Position numbers and translations under genes: made by a program
In this document: piece by piece, positions 34,275-43,264 of the stretch
Layout: every line of letters begins with the position of its first letter
Numbering within the stretch: position 1 is the first letter of the stretch
DNA from: Microbulbifer sp. YPW16
GTDB taxonomy: Bacteria > Pseudomonadota > Gammaproteobacteria > Pseudomonadales > Cellvibrionaceae
DNA: 64,000 bases
Assembly (NCBI RefSeq): GCF_021290385.1
Contig: NZ_CP089928.1
Coordinates: 1,782,501-1,846,500, forward strand
Reading direction: 5' to 3'
Notes under the pieces: model-generated
Told to the model about the DNA's origin: nothing
Seen by the model: the letters and a program-made list of their open reading frames with translations, nothing else
The model's database searches: none

Positions 34275-35783
34275 CTATTTACCCGGCTTACCCGGCAGGA
34301 AGGCCTCGTGGTCGGGCAGCTTCTGCACAGTCCCCCCGATCAGCGTCCTGAGGCTGGACATCAGGTCCGCCAGCTGGGCCTCCGACAGCGAATCGGCGAT
34401 GGTGTGGTGGTCCTCCGGAATGATGCCCTGGCCGATCATCACCTGTTGCCAGGCCACCTCGGTAAACAGGTCGTCGTAGTCCCGAAACACCTTGCCGGTC
34501 TTGCGGAATAGCTCAATCTTGTCACCGAGTGTCGCGGGAATATCCATGCGCTCGCACTCCCGCCAGAAGTCGCTGTCCCGTCGCTGGTTGGCCTTGTAAT
34601 GGAGGATGATAAAGTCACGGATACGCTCCAACTCCACCCGCGACTGCCGGTTGAACTCGGCCACCTCCGCCGGGCATACACCTGCGTGGGGAAAACTTTT
34701 GACCAGGCGAATTGCCGCCGACTGCACCAGGTGGATACTGGTGGACTCCAGCGGTTCCAGGAAACCGCTCGACAGGCCGATACTGACCACATTCTTGTTC
34801 CACTGCTTACGGCGGCGGCCGGTCCGGAAGCGGATCTCACGCGGCTCATCCAGCGGCTCTGCATCCAGGCTGGCCAGCAGGGCATCACGGGCCTGGTCGT
34901 CACTCCAGTGACGGCTGGAATACACCATCCCATTGCCCGTGCGGTGCTGCAGCGGTATACGCCACTGCCAGCCCGCCTCGTGGGCAATGGAGCGTGTGTA
35001 GGGAATAATGGGCTTCACTGCAGCACTCGGCACGGCCAGCGCCCGATCGCACGGCAGCCAGTGGGACCAGTCTTCGTACCCGGTACCCAGCTTTTTCTCA
35101 ATCAGCAACGCCGCCATGCCAGAGCAGTCCACGTAGAGATCTCCCCCGACTCGCTGGCCGCCTTCCAGGACCAGGCTGTCAATGAACCCATTGTCGGGCT
35201 TCACGTCGACCTCACTCACCGTGCCTTCAATTCGCTTTACACCTTTACTCTCGGCGTAACGGCGCAGGTACTGTGCATACAGGCCCGCATCGAAATGATA
35301 GGCATAGGAAATCCCGGGGAGGCTGGTTCCCGGGATCTGCGCCAGGTGGCCAAACTTGTTTTGCTTTGCAGCCTGGTAGTTGAGGGAGTAATCCCAGAGA
35401 CTGGAGTCATCACCCCGCTCGCGGCTTCTCTTCCAGAAATGGTGGAAGTCGCAGAAGGGGAAGTTCTTGCCGATGGAGCCGAAGGCATGCATGTAGCTCT
35501 CGCCGCGGCGAAACCAGTCCTCAAACTGGATGCCCAGTTTGATCGTGCCCTTTGTCTCCCGCAGGAAGTCCTGCTCATCCAGCCCCAGGGCCTGGTTGTA
35601 ATTGAGGATTGGCGGAATGGTCGCCTCACCGACGCCGACTGTACCGATCCTTTCGGACTCCACCAGGGTGATATTGATGGACTTGCCGAGCATCTTGACC
35701 AGCAGCGCCGCGGTCATCCAGCCGGCGGTACCGCCACCCAGTATGACCACCTCTCTTATTATTTTGTCGTTCACTGTGTACAC
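34275..35783 (-). CDS. Flavin-dependent halogenase-family protein (tryptophan halogenase type)
   Basis: A 502-residue protein with all hallmarks of tryptophan 7-halogenase PrnA/RebH: FAD motif GGGTAGW (16-22), the Lys of the chloramine/HOCl site (Lys82, in Ile-Lys-Leu-Gly-Ile-Gln-Phe; Lys79 in PrnA), the Trp-x-Trp-x-Ile-Pro motif (272-277) and the catalytic Glu346 (Pro-Leu-Glu-Ser-Thr), numerically identical to PrnA. It lies 97 bp after the receptor gene and before a GH13 lipoprotein. Such homologues occur near TonB-dependent receptors in Xanthomonas, Caulobacter and Brevundimonas; few have a known substrate. A partner flavin reductase is not encoded nearby. Confidence 0.88.
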   Translation of the reverse strand: MYTVNDKIIREVVILGGGTAGWMTAALLVKMLGKSINITLVESERIGTVGVGEATIPPILNYNQALGLDEQDFLRETKGTIKLGIQFEDWFRRGESYMHAFGSIGKNFPFCDFHHFWKRSRERGDDSSLWDYSLNYQAAKQNKFGHLAQIPGTSLPGISYAYHFDAGLYAQYLRRYAESKGVKRIEGTVSEVDVKPDNGFIDSLVLEGGQRVGGDLYVDCSGMAALLIEKKLGTGYEDWSHWLPCDRALAVPSAAVKPIIPYTRSIAHEAGWQWRIPLQHRTGNGMVYSSRHWSDDQARDALLASLDAEPLDEPREIRFRTGRRRKQWNKNVVSIGLSSGFLEPLESTSIHLVQSAAIRLVKSFPHAGVCPAEVAEFNRQSRVELERIRDFIILHYKANQRRDSDFWRECERMDIPATLGDKIELFRKTGKVFRDYDDLFTEVAWQQVMIGQGIIPEDHHTIADSLSEAQLADLMSSLRTLIGGTVQKLPDHEAFLPGKPGK

Positions 35784-35816
35784 CTGAAATCGGGATGGGT
35801 AGTGATTTTCAGAAAC

Positions 35817-35853
35817 AAAAAAGCCCTTGTAATAAAACTATTACAAGGGCTTT
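35817..35853 (-). terminator. Strong hairpin between receptor and halogenase genes
   Basis: A perfect 15-bp inverted repeat (35820-35834 and 35839-35853) around a 4-base loop, followed on the minus strand by a U-run. It lies 28 bp past the receptor stop and 36 bp before the halogenase start. It should end most receptor transcripts and let only a fraction continue, or protect the receptor mRNA 3' end. Confidence 0.85.
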
Positions 35854-35880
35854 GGTTGGCTCAACCTCTAACCGCGGGGA

Positions 35881-38661
35881 TTACAGCTCGTAGCTGAAGC
35901 CCAGCAGGTAGATGCTGCCATAGCTCTGGTAGTCACGAACCTGCAGAGAGTTGTCACCACTCAGGGTGGTGAACGGTTCATCGGTCAGGTTCTGACCCTG
36001 CAGGTACACAGACAGCCCTTCCAGGCCGCTGATGCCGGCATCGGCAAAGTCGTAGCCCAGCTGGACATCGACAATGGTCTCGCCGACAACGTCAACCTGC
36101 TGGGTGCTGAAGCCCAGGCCGTATACCTCGCCCTTGAAGTCATCACGCTTGCGCATGCTGGCCCTGGCGGAGAAACCGTAGTTCTCGTAGTAGGCAGTGA
36201 GCGTCTGGATGCTGTCGGACAGGCCCGGCAGCTGGTAGTCGTTGCCGCTCGGGTCCTGGATGTCAGACTCCAGGCCGGTATGGCTGGCCAGCAGGCCGAA
36301 ACCGTCCAGGCTCTCGGAGAAAATGTTGAACGGCAGGGTAACCGCCAGCTCGTAGCCACTCAGGGTACCGCCGCCGCCATTCACTTTACCGGTGCCGGTG
36401 GCAGTGGAGAACTCGGGCACTTCACCAGTAGCCGGATCCGCGACGCCAGCCAGCTCAACCTGGTAGTTGCCGTCGAAAGTCCACTGGTCCAGGTCTTTCC
36501 AGAACAGCGCCACAGAGAAGTAACCTTCTTCGCTGAAGTAGTTCTCGTAGGAGAGGTCCACGCCCAGCGCTTCTTTCGGCTCCAGCTGCGGGTTACCACC
36601 GCTGATGCTCCAGAAGTTGCCGTTGTCGTCCGGCTGCTGGTTGTAGTTAACCGAGACAGAAGCGTTCATCTCATCCAGGCGGGCACGGGAGATGGTCTGG
36701 GCTGCACCGAAGCGCAGGGTCTGGCGCTCGTCCAGTTCCAGGGCCAGGTTCAGGCTCGGCAGGAAGTGGCTGTAATCGTGGCTGATGTCGGTCGGGGTAG
36801 CCACTACCAGGCCGTCAATCGCTTCAGCCGCGAAACCCTGGGAGTTCTGCTCGGTGTAGACATAACGCAGGCCGGCGTTACCGGTCAGCGGCAGGCCCGC
36901 GACCTGGGTCTCGAAGTTGGCCTGGGCGAAGGCAGAGGTAATTTCCTCACCCACAGTCCAGGAGCCGGTCAGGTGCTTGATGTCCGTCAGGGATTCGGCC
37001 AGCAGGTTGTAATAACCATCATTGAGCAGGCCAGCAGCGTCATAGGCAATCATGTCGCCCATGCCGATGAAATCCAGGGAAGCGGTCCCCAGGCGGTACT
37101 CTTCCGGAACTTCCAGGGTGCCCGGGAAGTTGGACAGGGTCATGTAGAAACCCTCCGACTTCTTGGACTTCTCGCGGTCACGGTAGGAAACGCCGTAGGA
37201 GATTTCGTTAACGATACCCACTTCCACCATCTGGCTGGCAGCCAGCTTGAGGGAGGTCAGCTCGTCGTCGATTTCCGGGGTATTCAGGAAGCCGTCCTGC
37301 GCCGCGTTGACGTAGGGGTCGCCATCTACCAGGCCGTATTCACTGTTCAGCGCTGCACTGTAACCCCAGGTCAGCGGGCCGCCCAGCTGGATCAGGTTCC
37401 AGTCACTGTAATCCAGGTCGTGATCAAACTTGGCGCCGGTATTACCACCGTCAAAGGTGTAGGACAGGTTGTCCGCGACACCCTCGCTGTCGCCACGTCC
37501 GGTACCGGAATAGCTCTCGAAGCTCCAGATATCACGCTTGACTGCAGAGTGGGCAGCGTCGAATTCGATCTGCAGGGTATCGGTGAGGTCGTACTTGGTG
37601 TTGAAGCCGAAAGACTTCAGGTCCGCAGCGCGGGTTTCCAGGTCGTTACGCACAACAACGCGCTGGCCCTCGGTAGTGGCACCGGTGATAAAACCGCTGG
37701 ACGGGTCCACGGTGGCGCTTTCCGGGCTGATGGAACCCTGGCCCCAGGCAAAGGGAATCTCGATACCGCGCAGGATCTTCTCGTCAGTGAAGTCCACATA
37801 CAGGGCATCGAAGGTCATGTTCAGTTTTTCGTTCGGCTGCGCCTCGACCACCAGCATGGTGCTGTCGCGATCCAGGACAGAGGAACGTACAAACGGCTTG
37901 GCACCGCCCAGGATGGAGTAGGTATTGCCATCATCCGCGGTGAATTCCGGGTAGCCCCAGGAATTCCAGCGCTCTTCCTGGTTCGGGGAGCTCATGGTGT
38001 TGTAGGCGAAAGCTACACCAATCTTGTCATCGGCGAACTGGTCGATGTAAGAGAAAGTCGCGCGATGGCCGTCGTCCTCACCATCGGGGTTCAGCTTGTC
38101 GAAGCTGGTCATCTCGTACTGGGTGTTCACCTTGACGACACGCTCGCCACGCTCCAGCGGCTTGACGGTCTGCATGTCGATGACACCGGCGATACCCTCG
38201 GCCTCGAGGCTGGCGGTGGGCGTCTTGTAGACGGTCACGCCGCTCATGATCTCGGAGGGGTACAGGTCGAATTCCACACCGCGGTTATCGCTGATGGAAA
38301 CCTGCTCACGACCATTGAAGGTGGTGGCACTCTCGTTTTCACCGAAACCACGGATAGACACCCGGCTGGCGCGGCCATCGAGGCGCTGCGCGGCCAGGCC
38401 TGGCAGGCGGGCAATGGATTCGGCAATGGAGGAGTCCGGCAGTTTGCCGATATCTTCTGCAGAAATGGCCTCAACAACGGCCTTGGCATCGCGCTTGGTG
38501 TCGATGGAATCCATCACACTCTTGCGGAAACCGGTAACGGTTACCTCTTCCAGCGAACTCGCGCCCTCTTCCTGTGCGTAGGCGCCAATGGAAGTGGCCA
38601 CAGAGGCTGCGATGGCTGCGGACAGCAGGGCTGGCCGGAACCGCTTGTTGTTAGAACTCAT
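35881..38661 (-). CDS. TonB-dependent outer-membrane receptor for maltodextrins
   Basis: A 926-residue receptor of the TonB-Xanth-Caul group. Signal peptide (about 1-30, Ala-Tyr-Ala-Gln), TonB-box region (Glu-Glu-Val-Thr-Val-Thr-Gly, about 39-45), plug domain with Ile-Pro/Lys-Leu-Pro-Asp-Ser-Ser-Ile-Ala-Glu-Ser-Ile-Ala-Arg-Leu-Pro-Gly and Val-Ser-Ile-Arg-Gly-Phe, then a long beta-barrel ending in an aromatic C-terminus (Phe-Ser-Tyr-Glu-Leu). It imports a substrate using TonB/ExbBD energy; maltodextrin is inferred from the MalT boxes and neighbours. Of three consecutive ATG codons, 38661 is best spaced from GGGAG. Confidence 0.88.
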   Translation of the reverse strand: MSSNNKRFRPALLSAAIAASVATSIGAYAQEEGASSLEEVTVTGFRKSVMDSIDTKRDAKAVVEAISAEDIGKLPDSSIAESIARLPGLAAQRLDGRASRVSIRGFGENESATTFNGREQVSISDNRGVEFDLYPSEIMSGVTVYKTPTASLEAEGIAGVIDMQTVKPLERGERVVKVNTQYEMTSFDKLNPDGEDDGHRATFSYIDQFADDKIGVAFAYNTMSSPNQEERWNSWGYPEFTADDGNTYSILGGAKPFVRSSVLDRDSTMLVVEAQPNEKLNMTFDALYVDFTDEKILRGIEIPFAWGQGSISPESATVDPSSGFITGATTEGQRVVVRNDLETRAADLKSFGFNTKYDLTDTLQIEFDAAHSAVKRDIWSFESYSGTGRGDSEGVADNLSYTFDGGNTGAKFDHDLDYSDWNLIQLGGPLTWGYSAALNSEYGLVDGDPYVNAAQDGFLNTPEIDDELTSLKLAASQMVEVGIVNEISYGVSYRDREKSKKSEGFYMTLSNFPGTLEVPEEYRLGTASLDFIGMGDMIAYDAAGLLNDGYYNLLAESLTDIKHLTGSWTVGEEITSAFAQANFETQVAGLPLTGNAGLRYVYTEQNSQGFAAEAIDGLVVATPTDISHDYSHFLPSLNLALELDERQTLRFGAAQTISRARLDEMNASVSVNYNQQPDDNGNFWSISGGNPQLEPKEALGVDLSYENYFSEEGYFSVALFWKDLDQWTFDGNYQVELAGVADPATGEVPEFSTATGTGKVNGGGGTLSGYELAVTLPFNIFSESLDGFGLLASHTGLESDIQDPSGNDYQLPGLSDSIQTLTAYYENYGFSARASMRKRDDFKGEVYGLGFSTQQVDVVGETIVDVQLGYDFADAGISGLEGLSVYLQGQNLTDEPFTTLSGDNSLQVRDYQSYGSIYLLGFSYEL

Positions 38662-38700
38662 CATCATCTCCCTGGACTTATCGTTATGGTGAGTACCCTA

Positions 38701-38751
38701 ATCCTAGGTTTACCCATCGTCCTTGACCTCCTCCCCCGAGGGGGGAGGAGG
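38701..38751 (-). promoter_or_regulatory. MalT box pair and -10 of the receptor gene
   Basis: GGGGAGGAGG occurs once on each strand, at 38736-38727 (minus) and 38742-38751 (plus), as an inverted pair with a 5-base spacer; both arms are exact matches to the E. coli MalT box. On the minus strand TAGGAT (38706-38701) is centred exactly 28 bp from the proximal box centre. Transcription would start near 38694, about 33 bases before the receptor ATG. Confidence 0.8.
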
Positions 38752-38843
38752 GGGGAGAGATCACGGCGCCCCTTCTTGGGGCGTCAGATCGCACCATCAC
38801 TTGTCTGGTTTTCTGGTTAAAAGTGCTTCAAATGGCCCGTTGC

Positions 38844-39806
38844 TCAGCGGTCCAGCTGGGCCGCCGCCCCCAACAGGGCCTGGAAACCGGCATTCAGTGT
38901 GTATACCGGCACCGTCTGCATCCATTCCCGCAGGCGCCCCTTGGCCAGGAAGCGCTGTTCGAACTCGCTCTCGGGGAGCAGGCTCTCGATCCGCGGCAGG
39001 ATCCCCCCGCCCAGGAAGACGCCACCGCGGGCAGCGAAATAGGCGGCTACATCCCCGGCAGTGCTGCCCAGGAAGTTGAGAAAATCGATCAGTGTTTCGC
39101 GACACATGGGGTCAGTCCCCTCCAGCCCGCGACCGCTGACATCCGGCGGCGTGAGTTCTTCGGCCTCACGGCCGTTGAGCGCACAGACCGCGCGGTAGAG
39201 GTTAACCAGCCCGCTGCCGGACAGGATCCACTCGTTGAACACCGGCTGCTGTTCCCGCACCAGGATCTGCAGCAGCTCCATTTCCCGCTGGCTCGCCACC
39301 GGCAGGTTGGCATGCCCGCCCTCGCCCGCCACCACGTAATGGCGCCCGTCCTCGCGGATCAGGCCGGCGACCCCCAGCCCGGTACCTGGCCCCAGTACCG
39401 CCATGGTGGCGTCCTCGATCCGGGGCGCGGCGCGCAATACCTTGTATTCATGCTCTCCCAGCAGGGGCAGGGACAGTGCCAGCGCGGCAAAGTCATTCAT
39501 CAGCTGCGCCTCGGCCAGCCCGTGTCGGGCCCGCAGCCCCGCGGCATCGATATGCCACCCCAGGTTGGTCATGTAGACCCGCCCACCGGTGTCATTTTTT
39601 TCCACCGGTCCGGCACAGGCGATACAGGCCCGCTCAGGTACCGGCTGTTCCAGCCCCTCAAGCCAGTGCTCCAGTGCGGCGTCAAAACCGCCGAATTCGC
39701 GGCAGTTCACCACTTTGAGCGCATCCAGCGAGTAACCGGTGTCGGTTGGATTGGCAATGGCAAATCGGGCGTTAGTGCCACCGATATCCGCGACGATACT
39801 TGTCAT
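38844..39806 (-). CDS. glk: Glucokinase (Glk family)
   Basis: A 320-residue ATP-dependent glucokinase of the bacterial Glk (PF02685) type, not ROK. It phosphorylates the glucose released by the glucosidases. Motifs: Asp-Ile-Gly-Gly-Thr-Asn-Ala-Arg-Phe (phosphate 1, about 7-15), Asn-Asp-Phe-Ala-Ala with the catalytic Asp, Gly-Pro-Gly-Thr-Gly-Leu-Gly, Gly-Glu-Gly-Gly-His-Ala-Asn and Val-Phe-Leu-Gly-Gly-Gly-Ile. The ATG at 39806 follows AGGAAG. It is 189 bp downstream of malG on the same strand; the intervening 39807-39995 could hold its own promoter. Confidence 0.93.
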   Translation of the reverse strand: MTSIVADIGGTNARFAIANPTDTGYSLDALKVVNCREFGGFDAALEHWLEGLEQPVPERACIACAGPVEKNDTGGRVYMTNLGWHIDAAGLRARHGLAEAQLMNDFAALALSLPLLGEHEYKVLRAAPRIEDATMAVLGPGTGLGVAGLIREDGRHYVVAGEGGHANLPVASQREMELLQILVREQQPVFNEWILSGSGLVNLYRAVCALNGREAEELTPPDVSGRGLEGTDPMCRETLIDFLNFLGSTAGDVAAYFAARGGVFLGGGILPRIESLLPESEFEQRFLAKGRLREWMQTVPVYTLNAGFQALLGAAAQLDR

Positions 39807-39995
39807 TGGTCTTCCTGTTATCTTCCCCCGGGGTCGGCGGGCGCGTAAGTTACGGGCCCCGCCCCGATAAATCCAGTTTTCTGGATGATTTTTCACCAGC
39901 TTTTTTAGTGAACCGGGCGTCACCTTCCCACCCGGGCATCCAGAAATTGTAAGAGGTGAATTCGATTCCTGCTGTGGTCAGTGGTCCCGGTCTTC

Positions 39996-40937
39996 CTAAC
40001 CCTTGACCGCGCCGGCGGACAACCCGGATACCAGGAATCTCTGCAGCGCCATAAACAGGGCAATCACCGGCAACGACACCAGGATGGCCCCGGCGGCGAA
40101 GTAACCCCATTCCGACGCATAGTCGCTGACGAAAAAACGCAGCCCCACCGGGACCGTGTAGAGCGCCTCATCATCCATGAAGATGGACGCGAGGATGAAC
40201 TCGTTCCAGGCCGTCATAAATGAGAAGAGCCCGGTCACGGCAATCGCCGGTCGCGCCAGCGGCAGGATGATCCGGTAAAAAATCGTGAACCGTGACGCCC
40301 CTTCCAGCAGGGCCGATTCCTCGATCTCGTACGGCAAGGTGTCGAAGTACCCTTTCAGCATCCAGACACAGAACGGCAGCGCCGTAATGGCATAGACCAG
40401 GATCAGCCCCAGCCAGCTGTTCCCCAGCCCCAGCCACTGCACCACGATCACGTAGAGCGGAATCAGCATCAGCACCGCGGGAAACATCTGGGAAATCAGG
40501 AACAGCACCAGTCCCCGGTCGCGACCGGGGAAACGGAAACGGGAAAACGCGTAAGCGGCAGAACAGGACAGCGCCAGCCCCACCACCGTGGTGGACAGTG
40601 AGACCACCAGGCTGTTCAGCAGCCAGCGCATAAACGGCTGCTCAGTAAGCACCGCGCGAAAGTTTTCCAGGGACCACTGCTGCGGCAGCGGTACCAGCGC
40701 CACCAGCTGCTGCCAGAAGCCGGCATCATCCGGCAGCTCCACCAGCTGCAGCGACTGCTGCCCGGAAAAAGCCAGGCTCACCACCCACAGCAGGGGGTAG
40801 ACGACCACGGCGCCGGCAAACAGCAGCAGGGCAAATCGCCAGCTGAAGATATCACCCAGCACGGCTTTAATACGCGCAGTGGCTCCCGGCCCGGCCGCCG
40901 CGGCCAGGACTCCCGTGGCGATCCGCGAACTGCTCAT
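39996..40937 (-). CDS. malG: Maltodextrin ABC transporter permease MalG
   Basis: A 313-residue inner-membrane permease with six transmembrane helices. The EAA loop (Glu-Ser-Ala-Leu-Leu-Glu-Gly-Ala-Ser, then Pro-Leu-Ala-Arg-Pro) that docks on the MalK ATPase is present. The N-terminus is longer than usual by an Ala/Gly-rich segment before helix 1. The ATG at 40937 overlaps the TGA stop of the upstream fused gene, so translation is coupled. It is the third gene of malK-malEF-malG. Confidence 0.92.
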   Translation of the reverse strand: MSSSRIATGVLAAAAGPGATARIKAVLGDIFSWRFALLLFAGAVVVYPLLWVVSLAFSGQQSLQLVELPDDAGFWQQLVALVPLPQQWSLENFRAVLTEQPFMRWLLNSLVVSLSTTVVGLALSCSAAYAFSRFRFPGRDRGLVLFLISQMFPAVLMLIPLYVIVVQWLGLGNSWLGLILVYAITALPFCVWMLKGYFDTLPYEIEESALLEGASRFTIFYRIILPLARPAIAVTGLFSFMTAWNEFILASIFMDDEALYTVPVGLRFFVSDYASEWGYFAAGAILVSLPVIALFMALQRFLVSGLSAGAVKG

Positions 40938-43264
40938 CGGCCCGCCTCCAGTGTGCGCGACACCCGCATCTGCCACATGGCATAGCACAGCAGCAACACC
41001 AGGATCACCATGGAATAGGCCGCCGCATAAGCGTACTGGTATTTCTCGAACCCGATACGGAACGCCCGGGTAATCAGGATATCGTTGGCGCCCGCCGGCG
41101 CCCCGTCACTCACCAGGTAAATCACATTGAACATGTTGAACGTCCACACCACCGACAGGATCACCGCCGGCACCAGCACCGGTTTCAGCAGCGGCAGGGT
41201 AATCCGGCGGAACTGGATCCAGCGACTGGCACCCTCTACCCGCGCCGCCTCATAAAGGTCGCGGGGAATCGACTGCAGGCCGCCCAGGATCACCACCATC
41301 ATAAACGGGATGCTCAGCCAGACATTGGTCACCAGCCCGGTAAAGAAGCTGGTGCCCACCGAGTCGAACCAGGCCACCGGCGCCAGCCCCACCACCTGCA
41401 GCGCCTGGTTGATGACACCAAATTGCGGGTGGAACATGCCCTTCCACACCAGCGCAGTGATGTAATTGGGAATCGCCCACGGCAGGATCAACAGCACCCT
41501 GAACCAGGTACGCCCGAAAATGGGCCGGTCCAGCGCCAGCGCCAGTACCAGGGCCAGCCCCACGGCCAGGATCACATTGCTGGCGGTCCAGGCAATGGTC
41601 ACCAGCAGGGTCCAGTAGAAGTTGTCGTAATTGATGCTGCGCCCGTCGCCCTCGCCGTACCAGAGGTTCCAGTCGCCGAGGATACTGGCGTAGTTATCCA
41701 GTCCCAGCCAACGGGAGGCAAACGGGGTGTTTTCGTTCAGCAGGGTGGTGTCCGTGAAAGACAGCAGCAGGCCATACAGCAGCGGGAAGAACACCAGCAG
41801 CAGCATGCCCAGCATGGCCGGCAGGATATACAGGTAGGCGGTGCGATGGGTGCGCCAGCTGGCCGCAATTCGCCGACGCCGCCGCCACAGCAGCACAGCG
41901 AGCCCGGACAGGCACAGTGCGATGGCCAGCCAGACCCAGCCCGGTACCGACCGGGGTGTGTCACTTCTTTGCTGCGCCAGCTCCAGGGCTGCCACATCCC
42001 GCTGTACCTCGCCCTGCAATCGCTGCATTTCCTCCGCCGGCCGGGCCGCGCCCTTCACCACTTTTTTCAGGGCGTTTTCCAGCGGCTTCCACAGCAATGT
42101 CATCTGCGGCAGGTTGGGGATAGCGACCGCGGTATCCAGCTGGCGACGGAATGCCTGGGCACTGGCGTCGGCCATCACTTCAGGATGGGAGAAAACGGCC
42201 AGGTTGGCCGGCAACTGGCCACCGGCGACCGCCATGCGCAACCCGGCCTCCTCGCCGGTCAGGTAGCGCATCAGGCCATAGGCCGCCTGCCGCTCCTGGC
42301 TCCACGGGGACAGGAAAATGCCCTCCACCGCCATCCAGGGCGCCAGCGGCGCACCGCTGGCATTGTTGTAGGGCAGCGGGGCCACCCCGTAATCCATATC
42401 CGGGCTGATTTCCCCCAGCATCCAGGGGCCACTGATTACCATGGCCGCCCGCCCCTGGTTGAACAGGTTGGTCACCAGGGTGCTGTTGGGCTCTTCCGGC
42501 AGGATGCGCTCTTCGCGCACCCAGCCCAGCAGCTGCTCCAGCGAGCGAATATTGCCGTCACTGTCCAGCGCCAGCCGACCGGAGCGATCGAATGGCCCGC
42601 TGCCGAAACTGTTCAGCAGGGCGCCGTGAAAGAAGGGTTCGGTGTAGTTGTAGGCGAGTCCGAAGCGGCCGCGCTGGCGGTCGGTTTGGCTGCGGGCCAG
42701 GGCCACCAGCTCGTCCGTGGTCCCGGGAGGGGAGTCCACCAGCGCCCGGTTGTAGATCAGCGCGGTGCTCTTGAAGTTGAATGGCAGGCCGTAGAGGCGG
42801 CCCTCGAAGCGCATCGCCTCCACCAGGCTGGCGGGGAAGCGCCGCAGGACTTCTGCGGAAACCAGGTCATCCACCGGGGCAACGGTGTTACCGGCGCGGG
42901 CCCAGCCGCCGATGCGGTCATGGCCAAAGATGAACAGGTCCGGCCCCTGTCCGCGCGGGACTGCAGCGGAGAGTTTGTCGGCAAAACTGCCAAATGGCAC
43001 CGCCAGCGCCCGCACCCGCGTTTCCCGCTGGCTGCGGTTGTACTGCTCCAGCAGCTGCTCCAGTGCCTGGCGCTCCTCACCGCGATAGCCGTGCCAGAGC
43101 AGCAGCTCGTCGGGCTGCTGGGCGGCAACCGGCAGGGTGGCAAAGCCAAGCAGGAGGAAAAGCACCGACAGCAACAGGTGACCCGCGGGCAGGCGCCCAC
43201 GCACAGGGAATTTGCACTGCAACTCCCCGTCGGTCAGGTCCCGGCCGCTGGCGGTGCCGGTCAC
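40934..43264 (-). CDS. Fused maltodextrin-binding protein and permease (MalE-MalF)
   Basis: A 776-residue protein joining two ABC-importer subunits that are normally separate. Residues 28-48 are a hydrophobic signal or anchor (with a possible Ala-Ala-Gln cleavage site). Residues 53-430 are a family 1 solute-binding protein (Trp-His-Gly-Tyr start, Phe-Asn-Phe-Lys-Ser-Thr-Ala-Leu-Ile-Tyr-Asn-Arg, Gly-Arg-Ala-Ala-Met-Val-Ile-Ser-Gly-Pro-Trp). A transmembrane helix (440-460) with five following Arg leads back to the cytoplasm, and 476-776 is a MalF-type permease with its EAA loop at 672-692. E. coli MalF's large P2 loop is absent (only about 45 residues at 505-549). Start is GTG 43264, overlapping the malK stop. 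Confidence 0.92.
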   Translation of the reverse strand: MTGTASGRDLTDGELQCKFPVRGRLPAGHLLLSVLFLLLGFATLPVAAQQPDELLLWHGYRGEERQALEQLLEQYNRSQRETRVRALAVPFGSFADKLSAAVPRGQGPDLFIFGHDRIGGWARAGNTVAPVDDLVSAEVLRRFPASLVEAMRFEGRLYGLPFNFKSTALIYNRALVDSPPGTTDELVALARSQTDRQRGRFGLAYNYTEPFFHGALLNSFGSGPFDRSGRLALDSDGNIRSLEQLLGWVREERILPEEPNSTLVTNLFNQGRAAMVISGPWMLGEISPDMDYGVAPLPYNNASGAPLAPWMAVEGIFLSPWSQERQAAYGLMRYLTGEEAGLRMAVAGGQLPANLAVFSHPEVMADASAQAFRRQLDTAVAIPNLPQMTLLWKPLENALKKVVKGAARPAEEMQRLQGEVQRDVAALELAQQRSDTPRSVPGWVWLAIALCLSGLAVLLWRRRRRIAASWRTHRTAYLYILPAMLGMLLLVFFPLLYGLLLSFTDTTLLNENTPFASRWLGLDNYASILGDWNLWYGEGDGRSINYDNFYWTLLVTIAWTASNVILAVGLALVLALALDRPIFGRTWFRVLLILPWAIPNYITALVWKGMFHPQFGVINQALQVVGLAPVAWFDSVGTSFFTGLVTNVWLSIPFMMVVILGGLQSIPRDLYEAARVEGASRWIQFRRITLPLLKPVLVPAVILSVVWTFNMFNVIYLVSDGAPAGANDILITRAFRIGFEKYQYAYAAAYSMVILVLLLCYAMWQMRVSRTLEAGR

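Noticed and set aside
36280-38820. Very long open frame on the plus strand opposite the TonB-dependent receptor
   Set aside because: It is a shadow caused by high G+C and codon bias: the product is rich in Val, Gly, His and Gln without domains, while the minus strand has a complete receptor with signal peptide and plug.
39880-39900. Hairpin with T-run on the plus strand between malG and glk
   Set aside because: ATCCAG/CTGGAT followed by TTTTT is oriented for plus-strand transcription, but both neighbouring genes are on the minus strand; probably chance.
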